From NCBI GenBank assembly GCA_949358305.1, contig OX442319.1, forward strand, positions 5,580,001 through 5,644,000: a stretch of 64,000 nucleotides of DNA. The letters run 5' to 3'. Every line of letters begins with the position of its first letter. The first letter of the stretch is position 1. The stretch comes from Strigamia acuminata (Eukaryota > Arthropoda > Chilopoda > Geophilomorpha > Linotaeniidae). Under the pieces are notes generated by a model. That model searched no databases. It saw only the letters and a list, made by a program, of their open reading frames with translations, and had not been told where the DNA came from. The translations under genes were made by a program, and so were the position numbers. Positions 1 to 10,706 of the stretch are shown here, piece after piece.

Positions 1-780
1 AATTGAATTTTCCTGCCAAGAATTTTTTTTTTATGTCTAAAATTGCTTTTTACTCCCTTAATTGTCATTTTTCTGGTCTAAAATTGTATTTTTATATCAA
101 AAATAAACATGTTCATGTCCTAAAATTGCTTTTTTTTTGCCAAAAATATATCTTTTTGTGTCTAAAATTGCTTTTTTTTGCCAAAAATATATCTTTTTGT
201 GTCTAAAATTGCTTTTTACTGCCTTAATTGTCATTTTTGTGGTCTAAAATTGCATTTTTATATCAAAAATACAAGTTTTCATGTCCCAAAATTGCTTTTT
301 CCTGCCAAAAATATATTTTTTCATGTCTAAAATTGCTTTTTACTGCCTTAATTATCATTTTTATAGTCTAAAATTACATTTTTCTACCTTAAGTCCATTT
401 CCCACCATCTAATATCCCAATTTTTCTCCTTAAAACTTATCCCTCACCCAAAAAAAACCAAAAAACCACCAAAACTCACCACCACCAACTCACCACCAAT
501 CAAATTCCAAGTCCAGTTAACCAGTTAACCCTAACCCAATTACCTAAAAACGACTTCCTCAAGGTTACCAACCACTAAAACACCTCAACTAAAATGACAT
601 AAACGACATTTCCCTTTATCCATCATTCCGTTTCAACTGCATTTCCATTTCACCCATCAAACCCCACTCGCGTATTTACATTCCCATACAAAATGGCCGA
701 CCTCTGACCTCAAAACACCTCAAAACCGCTCAAAAAACGTCGTTTCAACCCTAACAAATCAACCTCGAGCCACCCAATCG
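1..780. repeat. AT-rich degenerate tandem repeats (Src intron)
   Basis: The first 400 bases are variations on short units built from TCTAAAATTGC plus runs of T and words such as CTGCCTTAATTG and CCAAAAATATA. Bases 400-780 are non-repetitive, C- and A-rich sequence. No exon of the kinase gene is visible here, so this is read as part of the intron that follows the Src-like first coding exon. Confidence 0.6.
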
Positions 781-791
781 TCATATCTTAC

Positions 792-1177
792 GGTTCGGCT
801 TCGATGGACTTCAATTTGGCCACATAGTTGCTCGGAATATACCCCTCTTGACGCGTGGCTTTGGACCGGGCGAACCACCAGTCGCCCTGAGTATCGTTGA
901 GGATTTCGAGATGCTCCCCCTTCTTGAAACTCAAATCCTCATCGGTTCGAGCGTCGTAGTCGTACAAAGCCACGAATATCTTGGCCATCGACAGCGGTTC
1001 CTCGACGGGGACGAGTTGTTGCTCGATCTGGTTGGCGGCCGGGCCATTCGCGTCGCCGCCCGGACCCGGATTGGCGATCACGATCTGCGGAGTGATCGGG
1101 TACACATGCGGCGGGTCCGGGCGCTTGATCGGCTTGCTCGCGCTCGAGCTGCTCTGCCTGCTGAAGCAACTGCCCAT
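792..1177 (-). CDS. Src42A: Src42A-like tyrosine kinase, N-terminal exon (partial gene)
   Basis: This exon encodes the membrane anchor and SH3 domain of a Src-family non-receptor tyrosine kinase, which signals at the plasma membrane downstream of receptors and adhesion. It starts at an ATG in an A-at-minus-3 context. The protein begins MGSCFS: Gly2 suits N-myristoylation and Cys4 palmitoylation. A short, poorly conserved unique region follows, then an SH3 domain from about residue 65 to 124 with the ALYDYDA motif, the GDWW segment and the YIPSNYV end. The reading frame meets a stop at 788, but a good donor (GTAAGA) begins at 791. The stop is therefore intronic and the exon ends in phase 2 after 128 codons. 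SH2 and kinase exons must lie left of the window. Similarity to Src42A rather than Src64 is a judgement from the SH3 wording, not a computed tree. Confidence 0.88.
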
Positions 1178-1400
1178 TTCGGCGGCTGGATCAGGAACAC
1201 ATGGGTGAGGACGGCGGCGGGTTTCGGGTGGGCGAAATCATCGGTTGGTGGATGTGCTCGTTCTGCTGGGAGAAGTTGGTGCGGCCATTTTGGATTCTTG
1301 TAAGGAGTGCGCGGTGTGAATTGTGGGATGGGTGTCACGTGAGGTGCGATAGCGAGTTGCAAACAACGCCATCTTGGTATCAAATTGGAAAAAATTGGTT
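1178..1400 (-). promoter_or_regulatory. Putative 5' UTR/promoter of the Src-like gene
   Basis: A GC- and CpG-rich stretch lies directly upstream of the start codon in otherwise AT-rich DNA. It contains a CACGTGA-type element near 1338. No TATA box is evident. Assigned from position and composition only. Confidence 0.35.
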
Positions 1401-1480
1401 TTTTAAATTTTTAAAATTTAAAAATTTCACAAAGATTTTTGTTGGAACATTTAAACTACTTTTTTAAAATTGAAAATTCA

Positions 1481-1556
1481 AGTTTTGTTATTTATTTATT
1501 TTTACAAAATGGCGATCAAGTTTTGTTATTTATTTATTTTTACAAAATGGCGATCA
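1481..1556. repeat. 38-bp tandem duplication
   Basis: Two head-to-tail copies of a 38-bp unit beginning AGTTTTGTTATTTATTT and ending with ATGGCGATCA. The surrounding 1,400-1,890 interval is AT-rich and I see no gene in it. Confidence 0.8.
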
Positions 1557-1894
1557 AGCTCGATCTAAGCAATTTACTGAAGTATTTTTTAATTCGTATT
1601 AGCTTGCTGAACCAAGAAACAACTCCAGGTGCTTCGGTGAAGGTTTTAAGAGCGAAAATATTGTTTGTAATTAATTTTTAACATTTTCGTTTCGTAATGT
1701 TAACATTTTCTTTTTCCGTATCACATTTTACGGCTGGTAAATGGTTGGATCGTGTGAAAATGATTTTGTGATTAATACAAAATCACAAACCATTTTTTTG
1801 AAGAAAAAATGTTTTATTTGTATTGTATGTAAACAATGTTGCTGTACATATGTGGGAAAAGTAAATGATGAAAAAAATGTATCAAAATCTAAAG

Positions 1895-4637
1895 TTATTT
1901 CTGCTTTTCGATTAAAATTCGTAATAAACTGTTGAATTCATTTAGAACTGTTATTTTCTGTTCTTCGATTTTCTCCAATCGATCGAGTCGTTCCTTTTCT
2001 TCCTTTCGACGTTTTTCCTCCGAGAATAGTTCTTCTCTTCTGTACGTCAAAAACCATTCTGGAAGCGATGTTTCGCTCGTTTTCTGTCGTTTTGCGGGAT
2101 TACTCGTCCCGGTGCTGCTTCCGGACGACGACATTTGCGTGTATGTGTGCTGGGATGTCACTATGTCGCATTTATCGCTCGGATTGTCCAATTCTTCGCC
2201 GTACGCTTCTTCCAATTGATCGAAATATTCCCAGTTTCGTCTGTTTAAATGTAGAAAAATTGCTTTTTTCATTATTTTTCGCAGTTATTTCATTAAAATT
2301 TGAGTGTTTTGTACGAAATTTTATCAAAAATCGGCAGAAAATTGGAAAAAATTAATTATTTTGAAGGATTTTTGAAAAATTTGTAAGAAATTATGTCAAA
2401 AACATTAAATTTACTACGAATTTCTGCCAATTTACTCGAAATTCTCGCCGTAATTTCGTAAAATTTCACTAATTACTCAAATTTACAACATTTTTCATTA
2501 TTTTTCGCAGTTATTTTAATAAAATTTGAGTATTTTGTATGACATTTTATCAAAAATCGGCAGAAAATTGAAAAAAAATTAATTATTTTGAAGGATTTTT
2601 GAAAAATTTGTAAGAAATTATGTCAAAAACATTAAATTTACTACGAATTTCTGCCAATTTACTCGAAATTCTCGCCGTAATTTCGTAAAATTTCACTAAT
2701 TACTCAAATTTACAACATTTTTCATTATTTTTCGCAGTTATTTCAATAACATTTGAGTATTTTGTACGAAATTTTATCAAAAATCGGCAGAAATTGGAAA
2801 AAATTAATTATTTTGATGGATTTTTGAAAAATTTGTAAGAAATTATGTCAAAAACATTAAATTTACTACGAATTGCTGCCAATTTACTCGAAATTCTCGC
2901 CGTAATTTCGTAAAATTTCACTAATTACTCAAATTTACAACATTCTCTCATGACAACCTTCGTTCTTTTTTCGTTTTGTACGTTTCGCGTAATTTCCTAT
3001 AGGTCGTTAACAGATTCCTCCACTTGGAGTCGCAAATCATTCCGGTCAGACCGTAAGCGCTCGACGTCGTCTTCTGCATTTCAAACGCAATTTTATCCCA
3101 CAAATCGGCTTTTTTGCACGAGGTTGGAATCTTAAAATCCTGCTCCATTTCGAGCCTTAAATTTATCAACATCGACGTCAGTCTGTGAGTCCAGTTGAAA
3201 ATCTTTTCCCGCTTTTTATACACTAATGACGCATCTAAAATAAATAAATTAAATAAATAAATAAACAAATAGGTTAATTCTATTTGAAGTTAATTTAATT
3301 TACCAGTAACGGGATCCGCAGATTCTACAGGAACTGATACAGTCAGTTCTGTGTTTACCTCTGACGGGACTGTTATAGCTTCTGCGGCCGGTAGTGTTAT
3401 AATTGCTGGCGTTTGATTTCCATCTGTAAATGTATGCATAAAATTGCTTGAATATTTTACTTCATTTTCATTTAAGAGTCTGTTCAGTAAACAAAAAAAT
3501 ATATATATTTATGCTGAAAAATGCATTTTTCAGCATAATTTATTTTTCTTTATAGTAATGCATTTTTTTGGGTCTAAAAATGCATTTACGGAAAAAAGAA
3601 AAAATTTATTTGGTCTAAAATTACAGCTATGGGTCTAACAATTTATTTTGAAGTCTAAAATGCATTATTCTGCATAAAAATATTTTTTTTTGGCTAAAAA
3701 TGCATTTACGGAAAAAAGAAAAAAATTTATTTGGTCTAAAATTACAGCTATGGGTCTAACAATTTATTTTGAAGTCTAAAATGCATTATTCTGCATAAAA
3801 ATATTTTTTTTTGGCTAAAAATGCATTTTTTGGTTTTAAGAATAAACTTTTTTGGGTCTAAAATTTCATTTTTAAGTCTAAAATTTCATTTTTGAGTCTA
3901 AAATTTCATTTTTGAGTCTAAAATTTCATTTTTAAGTCTAAAATTGCATTTTTGAGTCTAAAATTTCATTTTTGAGTCTAAAATTTCATTTTTGAGTCTA
4001 AAATTTCATTTTTGAGCCTAAAATTTCATTTTTGAGTCTAAAATTTCATTTTTGAGTCTAAAATTGCATTATTCTACGTAAAAATACAAACTTTTTTTTT
4101 ATGTGTGTATAATTATGTTGTGTGTAGACATTATGGAAAAAATTAATTCATATTTGAAACTTACCTAAACCCGAATTAATCGCAGCCCACTGTTTCACTT
4201 TCAAAACCCATTCCTGAGCGTAGGAATTATCTAAAATAGAAATACAAAACAAACAATTAAATTTAAAAAAAAATACATAGGATAAATTTTTTGTTTATAA
4301 TATATTACTATCTTCATCAAAATGTATTCATACTTTAATTCAATTTTCAAAAAAAAAGGCACTCGACCGTGAGCCAACCAACACAGCTGTAAATTTATGA
4401 ATATTATAGGAACGGTTTGTCAACTGCAAAATTCGCCATTTTGAAAACGCAACACGTCATTGCAGCATAGAACAAATAAAGGAACCAAACAGATTGTCAC
4501 CAATAAACTCGAATAAAACATTAAAAACGATCGCTTCAAACGACACAAGCTCGTTTCTTACCGGAAATTATTTTCTCCGCTTCGCTTTCGGGAACAGTAA
4601 TGGAATAAGTAGTCAGTTCTTTCCCATTCGATGCCAT
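1895..4637 (-). CDS. Trihelix (Myb/SANT-like) DNA-binding protein, five exons
   Basis: Proposed coding exons on the minus strand are 4637-4562, 4230-4165, 3423-3304, 3234-2958 and 2240-1895. Phases join without a shift to give 294 residues. The middle exon holds a trihelix/Myb-SANT-like domain (roughly residues 97-180): a first Trp in NWTHRL, a LINLRLEME helix, KKADLWDKIA and a CDSKWRNLLTTYRKL helix. Proteins with this fold bind DNA and include transcription regulators and transposon-derived factors. The last exon adds the RNWEYFDQLEE segment often found after the domain, a Ser-rich linker and a highly charged C-terminal coiled coil. The fourth donor (GTTGTC) is weak. If it is not used, the protein stops at 2948 just after the domain. 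The specific family member is not recognised. Confidence 0.72.
2270..2957. repeat. Three tandem copies of a ~226-bp unit
   Basis: Units start at about 2270, 2496 and 2723 with CATTATTTTTCGCAGTTATT and run through GAAATTCTCGCCGTAATTTC. Copies differ by a few substitutions. They fill the fourth intron of the trihelix gene, and the last copy abuts its weak donor. Confidence 0.9.
3589..3830. repeat. Two tandem copies of a ~120-bp unit
   Basis: The block beginning GGAAAAAAGAAAAA with the inner word ATTACAGCTATGGGTC repeats at a 120-bp offset (3589 and 3709), inside the second intron of the trihelix gene. Confidence 0.85.
3850..4080. repeat. 20-bp minisatellite
   Basis: About eleven copies of a 20-bp unit (GTCTAAAATTTCATTTTTGA and close variants) follow one another in the same intron. 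Some copies carry TTGC in place of TTTC. Confidence 0.9.
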
Positions 4638-4848
4638 TCTCCACTATTTTACAAACTCAAAGGCTCAGAAATAGGTTAAGCGATAATACGCTGTGATGTC
4701 ATCACACTTAATTTTTTTTTATATTTAGAATTGGTTCTTATTCAAAACTAAAGTTATATCTCATTTTAGGAACGAAGTTTTGATGTTTTCCCGGAAAAAT
4801 TCAAGGTTGGGAGAAATTATAAATGACGTCATGAATGGTGTTCACAGG

Positions 4849-7181
4849 GGGACAGGATAATTTGCGGAACCGCGGAACTGGCGGAACAGGCGGAACCGAT
4901 GGGTTTGTGGAAAACCCGGTATCGCCAATTCTGTGGAAACGGCGGAACGGCGGAACTAGATTGTTTCATTGCCAAATTCCGCTGAACAAGCTGAAATATT
5001 GTAATCAAAATATCAAAATTAAACAAAAGTTTAATTAAATAGAAATAACCAAAAACAAAAATAAATAAAAATCAACAAAAATAAAAATAAATAAAAATCA
5101 ACAAAAATAAAAATAAATAAAAATAACCCAAAATAAAAGTACGATTGAAGTTTTGATACTAAATAATCTTATTTATTTATCATTTTATCACGAGTTTTGT
5201 GCCTAAAAAATTAGATTTTACGCCCAACTTTTGTTTTTTACAATAAAAATGGTTTTTCCGTTTGATAAATTCGTTTTACACCGATGCAAATTAATTAATT
5301 GAGACAAAAAATTGATTTTGGCCAAAAAAATGAATTTTTGGCCAAAAAAATGAATTTTTGGCCAAAAAAATGAATTTTTGGCCAAAAAAATGAATTTTTG
5401 GCCAAAAAAATGAATTTTTGGCCAAAAAAATGAATTTTTGACCAAAAAATTCATTTGTGGTTCGAAAAAGGGTTTTTTGAGTCAGAAAATTGATTTTTGA
5501 GTCAAAAAATTCAATTTTGACTGAAAAAACTTAAATTTTGACAGAAAAAAATTAAATTTTGACAGAAAAAAATTAAATTTTGACAGAAAAAAATTAAATT
5601 TTTACAGAAAAAAATTAAATTTTGACTCAAAAAATTGAATTTTGACAGAAAAAAATTAAATTTTGACTCAAAAAATTGAATTTTTTTACCAAAAATGAAT
5701 TTTTTCACCAAAAATGAAATTTTTCACCAAAAATGAAATTTTTCACCAAAAATAAAATTTTTCACCAAAAATGAAATTTTTCACCAAAAATGAAATTTTT
5801 CACCAAAAATGAAATTTTTCACCAAAAATGAAATTTTTCACCAAAAATGAAATTTTTCACCAAAAATGAAATTTTTCACCAAAAATGAAATTTTTCACCA
5901 AAAATCAATTTTTTTGCCAAAATCAATTTTTAGTCTCAATTAATAAATTTGCATCGGTTTAAAACGAATTTATCAAACGGAAAAACTATTTTTATTGAAA
6001 AAAACGAAAGTTAGGCATAAAATCTAATTTTTTAGGCACAAAACTCGTGATAAAATGATAAATAAATAAGATTATTTAGTATCAAAACTTCAATCGTACT
6101 TTTATTTTGGGTTATTTTTATTTATTTTTATTTTTATTGATTTTTATTTATTTTTGTTTTTGGTAATTTTTATTTAATTAAACTTTTGTTTAATTTTGAT
6201 ATTTTTTTGGCCTGATCACAATATTTCAGCTTGTTCAGCGGAATTTGGCAATGAAACAATCTAGTTCCACCGTTCCGTCGTTTCCACAGAATCGCCAATT
6301 CTGCGGAAACGGCGGAACGGCTGAACAATAGCTATGGAGGTCAGGCAAAAATTAATTAAAATTAAAAATTAAAATTTACAAAAGCAATCTTACAAAATTA
6401 CAAATTCCAAGGTAACGAGTTGGATATTCTTTGTTTTCGATGTTTTTGTTTCAATTTGATAAGTTATGACTAATTTGATACATCAATTTAAATGCCCTAC
6501 CAAAAGCCCCAAAATCCAAAATTCAGAACTGATTTGTTGAAAATATTTTAACACTTAATGTGAAAAACTCCCCATGACATCCAGCAGTTATAGTCTCAGT
6601 GAAATTAATCAACTACGAGTATTTTGTAAGGTTTAAAAAAAAATAACAAGAACTACATAAAATTTATCTACTTGCAACTGCAAAAAGATTTACAACTTTT
6701 TAAAATTAGCTTAACACGTAATTACGGTTGCTTTTTTAAAAAAAATTTAACGTAAAAAGCTTAAAAAATTAGGCGTTTAAACGAAATCAATTTCAAACAT
6801 GAGCTCAGTGTGAATATGGCATTCTCTAATAAATGATTTATTCCTAGCAATTAGTATCTATCTGTTTAATGGGAGATTTTTTACAACATAGTGGTACATT
6901 GTTTTTTTCAAATCAAGAAAAATTAATACATTAAAACAAAACCCACTCGTTTATTTATTTTATTTTTTTGTTCTAATATATATTTTTATATATATTTCTA
7001 CGTGCCAGTATCCAACCACGAACACAACAGTAATTTACAAATTTTATTTTCTCCCGATCAGCTTGTTCAGCTTGTTCCGCCGTTCCGCCGTTTCCGCAGA
7101 ATTGGCGATTCCAGGTTTTCCTCAAACCCATCGGTTCCGCCTGTTCCGCCAGTTCCGCGGTTCCGCAAATTATCCTGTCCC
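4849..7181. mobile_element. Non-autonomous TIR element with 9-bp target duplication (MULE-like)
   Basis: The two ends are long inverted repeats, about 105 bp, nearly identical. Both start GGGACAGGATAATTTGCGGA and carry repeated GGCGGAAC words. The element is flanked by the direct repeat GTTCACAGG at 4840-4848 and 7182-7190. Long TIRs plus a 9-bp duplication are typical of Mutator-like elements, so the class is inferred and the ends are seen directly. No transposase ORF is present. Inside lies a second foldback (arms about 4926-5300 and 5930-6310) enclosing minisatellites. Bases 6340-7060 are unique AT-rich DNA without a gene. Confidence 0.85.
5300..5920. repeat. Block of 19-21 bp minisatellites
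   Basis: Three successive arrays: GCCAAAAAAATGAATTTTTG (20 bp, about 6 copies, 5340-5445), a GACAGAAAAAAATTAAATTTT type (5510-5690), and CACCAAAAATGAAATTTTT (19 bp, about 11 copies, 5690-5905). They form the spacer of the foldback inside the larger TIR element. Long ORFs through them are by-products of the repetition. Confidence 0.92.
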
Positions 7182-7407
7182 GTTCACAGGTTGAATCACA
7201 GATTATAATCTGTGGTTGAATCATGTCAAGTGACGTCAATACTTCTCAATTGTGCCCGTGAGCTTTACACCTTTATGTGGTTTATACAAGCCGGCAAACA
7301 GCGATTTAAACGAAAACAGTTGGTGAAAAGCTGGGAATTAATAAAAGACGACATAAAGCATATTTAAAATTTAAGTGAAACTTGTTTATGAAGACTAATA
7401 AACTTAG

Positions 7408-7419
7408 TGCGCATGCGCA
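7408..7419. promoter_or_regulatory. NRF-1-type palindrome TGCGCATGCGCA
   Basis: An exact match to the NRF-1/Ewg core (YGCGCAYGCGCR). It lies 600 bp from the nearest coding end, so the gene it might serve is unclear. Confidence 0.4.
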
Positions 7420-7499
7420 CAGTAACTTAACGCAGTCTAAATAGCCGCCATTTTTTTTCCTTGATAGATCGAAGGAACATAAATTGAATTTACCAGCTC

Positions 7500-7960
7500 A
7501 AAAAAAAATTACATCCAATTTTTGACCCAAAACATCCAATTTTGTATCCAAAACATCCATTTCTGTACCCAAAACATTCAATTTTGCACACAAAATATTC
7601 AATTTTTGACCAAAATATTCAATTTTTGACCAAAATATTCAATTTTTGACCAAAATATTCAATTTTTGACCAAAATATTCAATTTTTGACCAAAAACATC
7701 CAATTTTTGACCAAAAACATCCAATTTTTGACCAAAAACATCCAATTTTTGACCAAAAACATCCAATTTTTGACCAAAAACATCCAATTTTTTACCATAA
7801 ACATCCAATTTTTTACTATAAACATCCATTTTTGTACCCAATTGGGTACAAAATGAATGTTTTGGGTACAAAATTGAATGTTTTGGGTACAAAATTTGAT
7901 GTTTTGGGTACAAAATTGTTTTGCAAAACATCCAATTTTTGTCAATAAAAATAGTCAGCA
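7500..7960. repeat. 20-21 bp minisatellite arrays
   Basis: Arrays of a 20-bp unit (GACCAAAATATTCAATTTTT) and then a 21-bp unit (GACCAAAAACATCCAATTTTT with one-base variants) turn into an inverted version (TTGGGTACAAAATTGAATG). They lie just beyond the poly(A) signal of the minus-strand gene at 8010-8639. Confidence 0.9.
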
Positions 7961-7990
7961 GCGATTTTGTATGTTTTTCGACAAATTCCA

Positions 7991-7996
7991 TTTATT
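7991..7996 (-). terminator. Poly(A) signal AATAAA
   Basis: Minus-strand AATAAA about 14 bases downstream of the stop codon of the 209-residue membrane protein. Confidence 0.5.
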
Positions 7997-8009
7997 CACA
8001 TACTTAAAC

Positions 8010-8639
8010 TCAAACATTACACCGACGTCGAACCCACGGCGCAACCATCAACCCAACCACAATTAAAACCAAAGGCATCTGCAGGTAAAAATTCTCATCC
8101 TTCCACATCTCATAAACCAAATCTACAGCAGACACCACCATCATCAACGCCAACAACAAAGCCATCACCGAAAGAGACGACTCCATCACCCTGTGCACGC
8201 CTCCCGAGAAAATCGTGCGCACAAACCACGAAGCATCTTCAATCTTCATTCCGAATTCCGAGTCGCAGTCACTGCTATCGTAGCGCGGCCTCACCGGCTC
8301 CCTGCACGGCCACGTCGGCCGTTCTAAGACCGGGTCGTCGTCCGCGATCACCGACGAACATTCTTTACACGAACTCGCACAATGGTGGACGGGGTCCGGC
8401 AGTGGCCATGGATGTTCTCGTTTAAGTGTTCGTGTTTTCGCATCGTCCGTACGATTGCACGGGCGCTTTTTCGCTCTGGCGGGTTGGCTTTGGTTTTGCT
8501 GAGGTTTCGCAAACTCCGTGCGGTTGCACGGCCGCTTTTTCCCGGTGGGTTTGGGCGCTTGATTTTGATATTTCTGGAACGGTAATTCGGAGGAGTCGTC
8601 CGACACGCGCGCTGAATGTCCCAGTCGTAATGGCGGCAT
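8010..8639 (-). CDS. Unrecognised two-pass membrane protein, single exon
   Basis: A 209-residue ORF that I do not recognise. The N-terminal two thirds are hydrophilic and basic, with the motif KKRPCNRT twice (around residues 34 and 58). A Cys-containing segment (HHCASSCKEC) follows. The C-terminal third holds two hydrophobic helices, about residues 150-177 and 184-203, ending in a basic tail (WVRRRC), as expected of a small integral membrane protein. An AATAAA on the coding strand (7991-7996) sits just after the stop, which supports a real transcript. The CpG-rich coding sequence stands out from its AT-rich surroundings. No intron is evident. Confidence 0.55.
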   Translation of the reverse strand: MPPLRLGHSARVSDDSSELPFQKYQNQAPKPTGKKRPCNRTEFAKPQQNQSQPARAKKRPCNRTDDAKTRTLKREHPWPLPDPVHHCASSCKECSSVIADDDPVLERPTWPCREPVRPRYDSSDCDSEFGMKIEDASWFVRTIFSGGVHRVMESSLSVMALLLALMMVVSAVDLVYEMWKDENFYLQMPLVLIVVGLMVAPWVRRRCNV

Positions 8640-8843
8640 ATTTATGTAAATAAATTTTCCGGAATTATTTCGAATTTGTGTAGGTTTGAATAGAATGGAA
8701 ATTAATGTTCACGTGCATTGAAATGTCATTGTTTTGTTACGTTTTTGGGACAATTGTTTTACGAAGCATTAATTTTCATATTAAATTTAATAAAACAATA
8801 AAATAAAATAATTTTTACAACAAATCGAAAAATGTGATTTAAA

Positions 8844-9308
8844 TTATTTCGGTCTCCTTGGAAACACTGTTGCTCGTCCTCTTCCTCCTTCTCCTCTCCC
8901 ACGACCCCGTGCAGCAGCTAAAATAGAGAAAAAAATACGTAAATATTAATAAAATAATAATTTTATATAATATTTATAAAAACATTTACCCTGCGCTCTT
9001 AAAATGGCCGATTTGCCTCGTCCGGCGGTGCCCGTAGCGCCTTTACTGCCCGTCTTTTTGAACATGGGCGCATTTTTCAACATGTCCGGTAATATGAGGA
9101 ATCGTATTTTACTGCCGCGGATGTAGACGTTTTCAAGCTGCGCGACTCTTCCATCGCGGTAAGTGACGGTGATGTTCGCCATTTGACAATTCATGTTGTC
9201 CTCTGCCTCGACCAATTTGCCGCGATAAACTTCGCCCGTGTTGGTCTCGCACGTCACGATGTGTCCTTCGGCTTCGTGTAGCACTTTAATCGGGACTCCG
9301 ATAGACAT
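8844..9308 (-). CDS. SNRPD3: Small nuclear ribonucleoprotein Sm D3
   Basis: Two exons, 9308-8990 and 8917-8844, join in phase 1 to give 130 residues, close to the usual 126. SmD3 is a core component of the heptameric Sm ring that encircles U1, U2, U4 and U5 snRNAs in the spliceosome. The Sm1 motif ([18 protein letters not shown]) and Sm2 motif ([17 protein letters not shown]) are both intact. The second exon supplies the Gly-Arg-rich tail ([14 protein letters not shown]), the region that is symmetrically dimethylated and bound by SMN in the family. The start is the first ATG after a CpG-containing 5' UTR. An NRF-1 palindrome lies 85 bp upstream. Confidence 0.97.
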
Positions 9309-9371
9309 TTTCGGAGTGTTTTAGTCGTCCTAGAGAGGTGTGGTAAGACAAGGGAGCAAACGTTCAAGAAA

Positions 9372-9406
9372 CGTGGGAATTTCAGTTGTGTATTGCGCAT
9401 GCGCAA
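9372..9406. promoter_or_regulatory. SmD3 upstream sites: CGTGGGAA and NRF-1 palindrome
   Basis: CGTGGGAA (a CSL/Su(H)-type word) near 9372 and TTGCGCATGCGCAA at 9393-9406 lie upstream of the SmD3 start on the minus strand. NRF-1 sites are common in housekeeping promoters. Confidence 0.45.
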
Positions 9407-9409
9407 TGT

Positions 9410-10620
9410 GTGGATATATTTTTATTTTGAAATTCGAGTTATTTAAATGTTTTTAAAATGAAATTAATCGATGAATTTAAATTTAAATTGGTAAAAATTG
9501 AGAATTAGTCGAATTTTGGACATTTTATTTTGATTGAGAGTGTGACAAGATTTAGACAACAAATATGATTTGTTTTTATAGTTCCAGAAATACACGAAAG
9601 GAAGATGAAAGTTTTTTGAAAAAATAGACAAAAATAATCGTTTTTTAGCTTCTTTTTAAATCGTAATCCGAAATAGAACGAAAATAAATAGAGAAAACGT
9701 GTATACCAGTGCACAAAAAACTTTATTTACCGTAAATTTCACTTCCAATGCCTGTAAAAACACCAAAACCAACCAATTTACACGCGATACATCCAAGCAC
9801 ACTCCATTTTCCAGTTCACATATAACGACAAAACAAAAATACAAAATCCCACCACAGTTGCGTCAACGCACACAGCAAAAACTCAAACACTCCAACAACA
9901 ACACACAAAAAAACCAACCAAACACCTTTCTACAACACTTTTACAACAATTTCATATACACAATGACGTCACCAACTAATACTACTGCCTGGAAAATAGT
10001 AAACACAAAGTCACGTGACACGACCCAACCTCTCTATAACAAAATCCAAACTTTGTCAAACTTTAATTCCGGCATCCACAACCCCGAGACAACCGCCCAA
10101 GCCTCGATCGAATTCGAAAAGCAAAAAAACTCAATACAAACAACCCCAAACGACGAAAAAAACCTCACGAAAAATAAAAACAACACAAAATGTGCACTCT
10201 GGCTCCAGTTGCCATTGTGCTTGTGGGGGTCGCTGTGCCCCACTTTTCCCCCCGTTCAACCCGTCCCCCCGCCCAACTGACCAACCTATACCACCCAACT
10301 GACCCGCACAAACACCCCACGCGCCCAAAACCCGCAATCGAGCCAAACCAAACGGAAAAAACGCGAAAAACGTGCCCGGAGTGCACGCGAAAAGTGTCTC
10401 AAAACGAGAGTAGATAACGGAAAACGTAGAAAAAAAGGCGCGTAACCCCAACCCGAGCCCCACCGCCGACGAAACGGGGTCCGCGCCGGGGCCCCGCGCC
10501 GACCAAACCCCCCAACGTGGCCCACGAAAGCCCCCAAACACGTTTAAATCATCCCCCACAAACACACGCGGCCCAAAACACGCAGCGAACAACACGCAGT
10601 CCTCTCTCAGGTCCGCACCC
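9410..10620. other. Intergenic; strongly C/A-rich, G-poor plus strand upstream of H1
   Basis: Bases 9,720-10,200 are dominated by A and C on the plus strand. From 10,200 the sequence becomes C- and CpG-rich up to the H1 promoter. The open frames across it have no recognisable protein features and lie on both strands, as expected from composition bias. Confidence 0.5.
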
Positions 10621-10623
10621 CGA

Positions 10624-10632
10624 CCTTATATA
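10624..10632 (+). promoter_or_regulatory. TATA box of histone H1
   Basis: TTATATATA lies about 80 bp upstream of the H1 start codon, at a plausible distance for a TSS near 10,655 and a short 5' UTR. Confidence 0.65.
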
Positions 10633-10706
10633 TACGACCAGCAGATGGCAGCAGCTCAATGGCATTTCGAGCAAAGCAGAGGCGAATCCATTGACACACG
10701 CATCCC

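Noticed and set aside
1895-4637. Trihelix gene as part of a Harbinger-type transposon
   Set aside because: These transposons often encode Myb-like proteins, but no DDE transposase or flanking TIRs were seen and the gene has five well-formed exons.
5218-5711. Long open frames through the minisatellites
   Set aside because: They are periodic translations of 19-21 bp repeats, open on several frames and strands, with no start context or domain.
3850-7960. Regularly spaced repeats as a possible CRISPR array
   Set aside because: Units are contiguous without unique spacers, the DNA is animal, and there are no cas genes.
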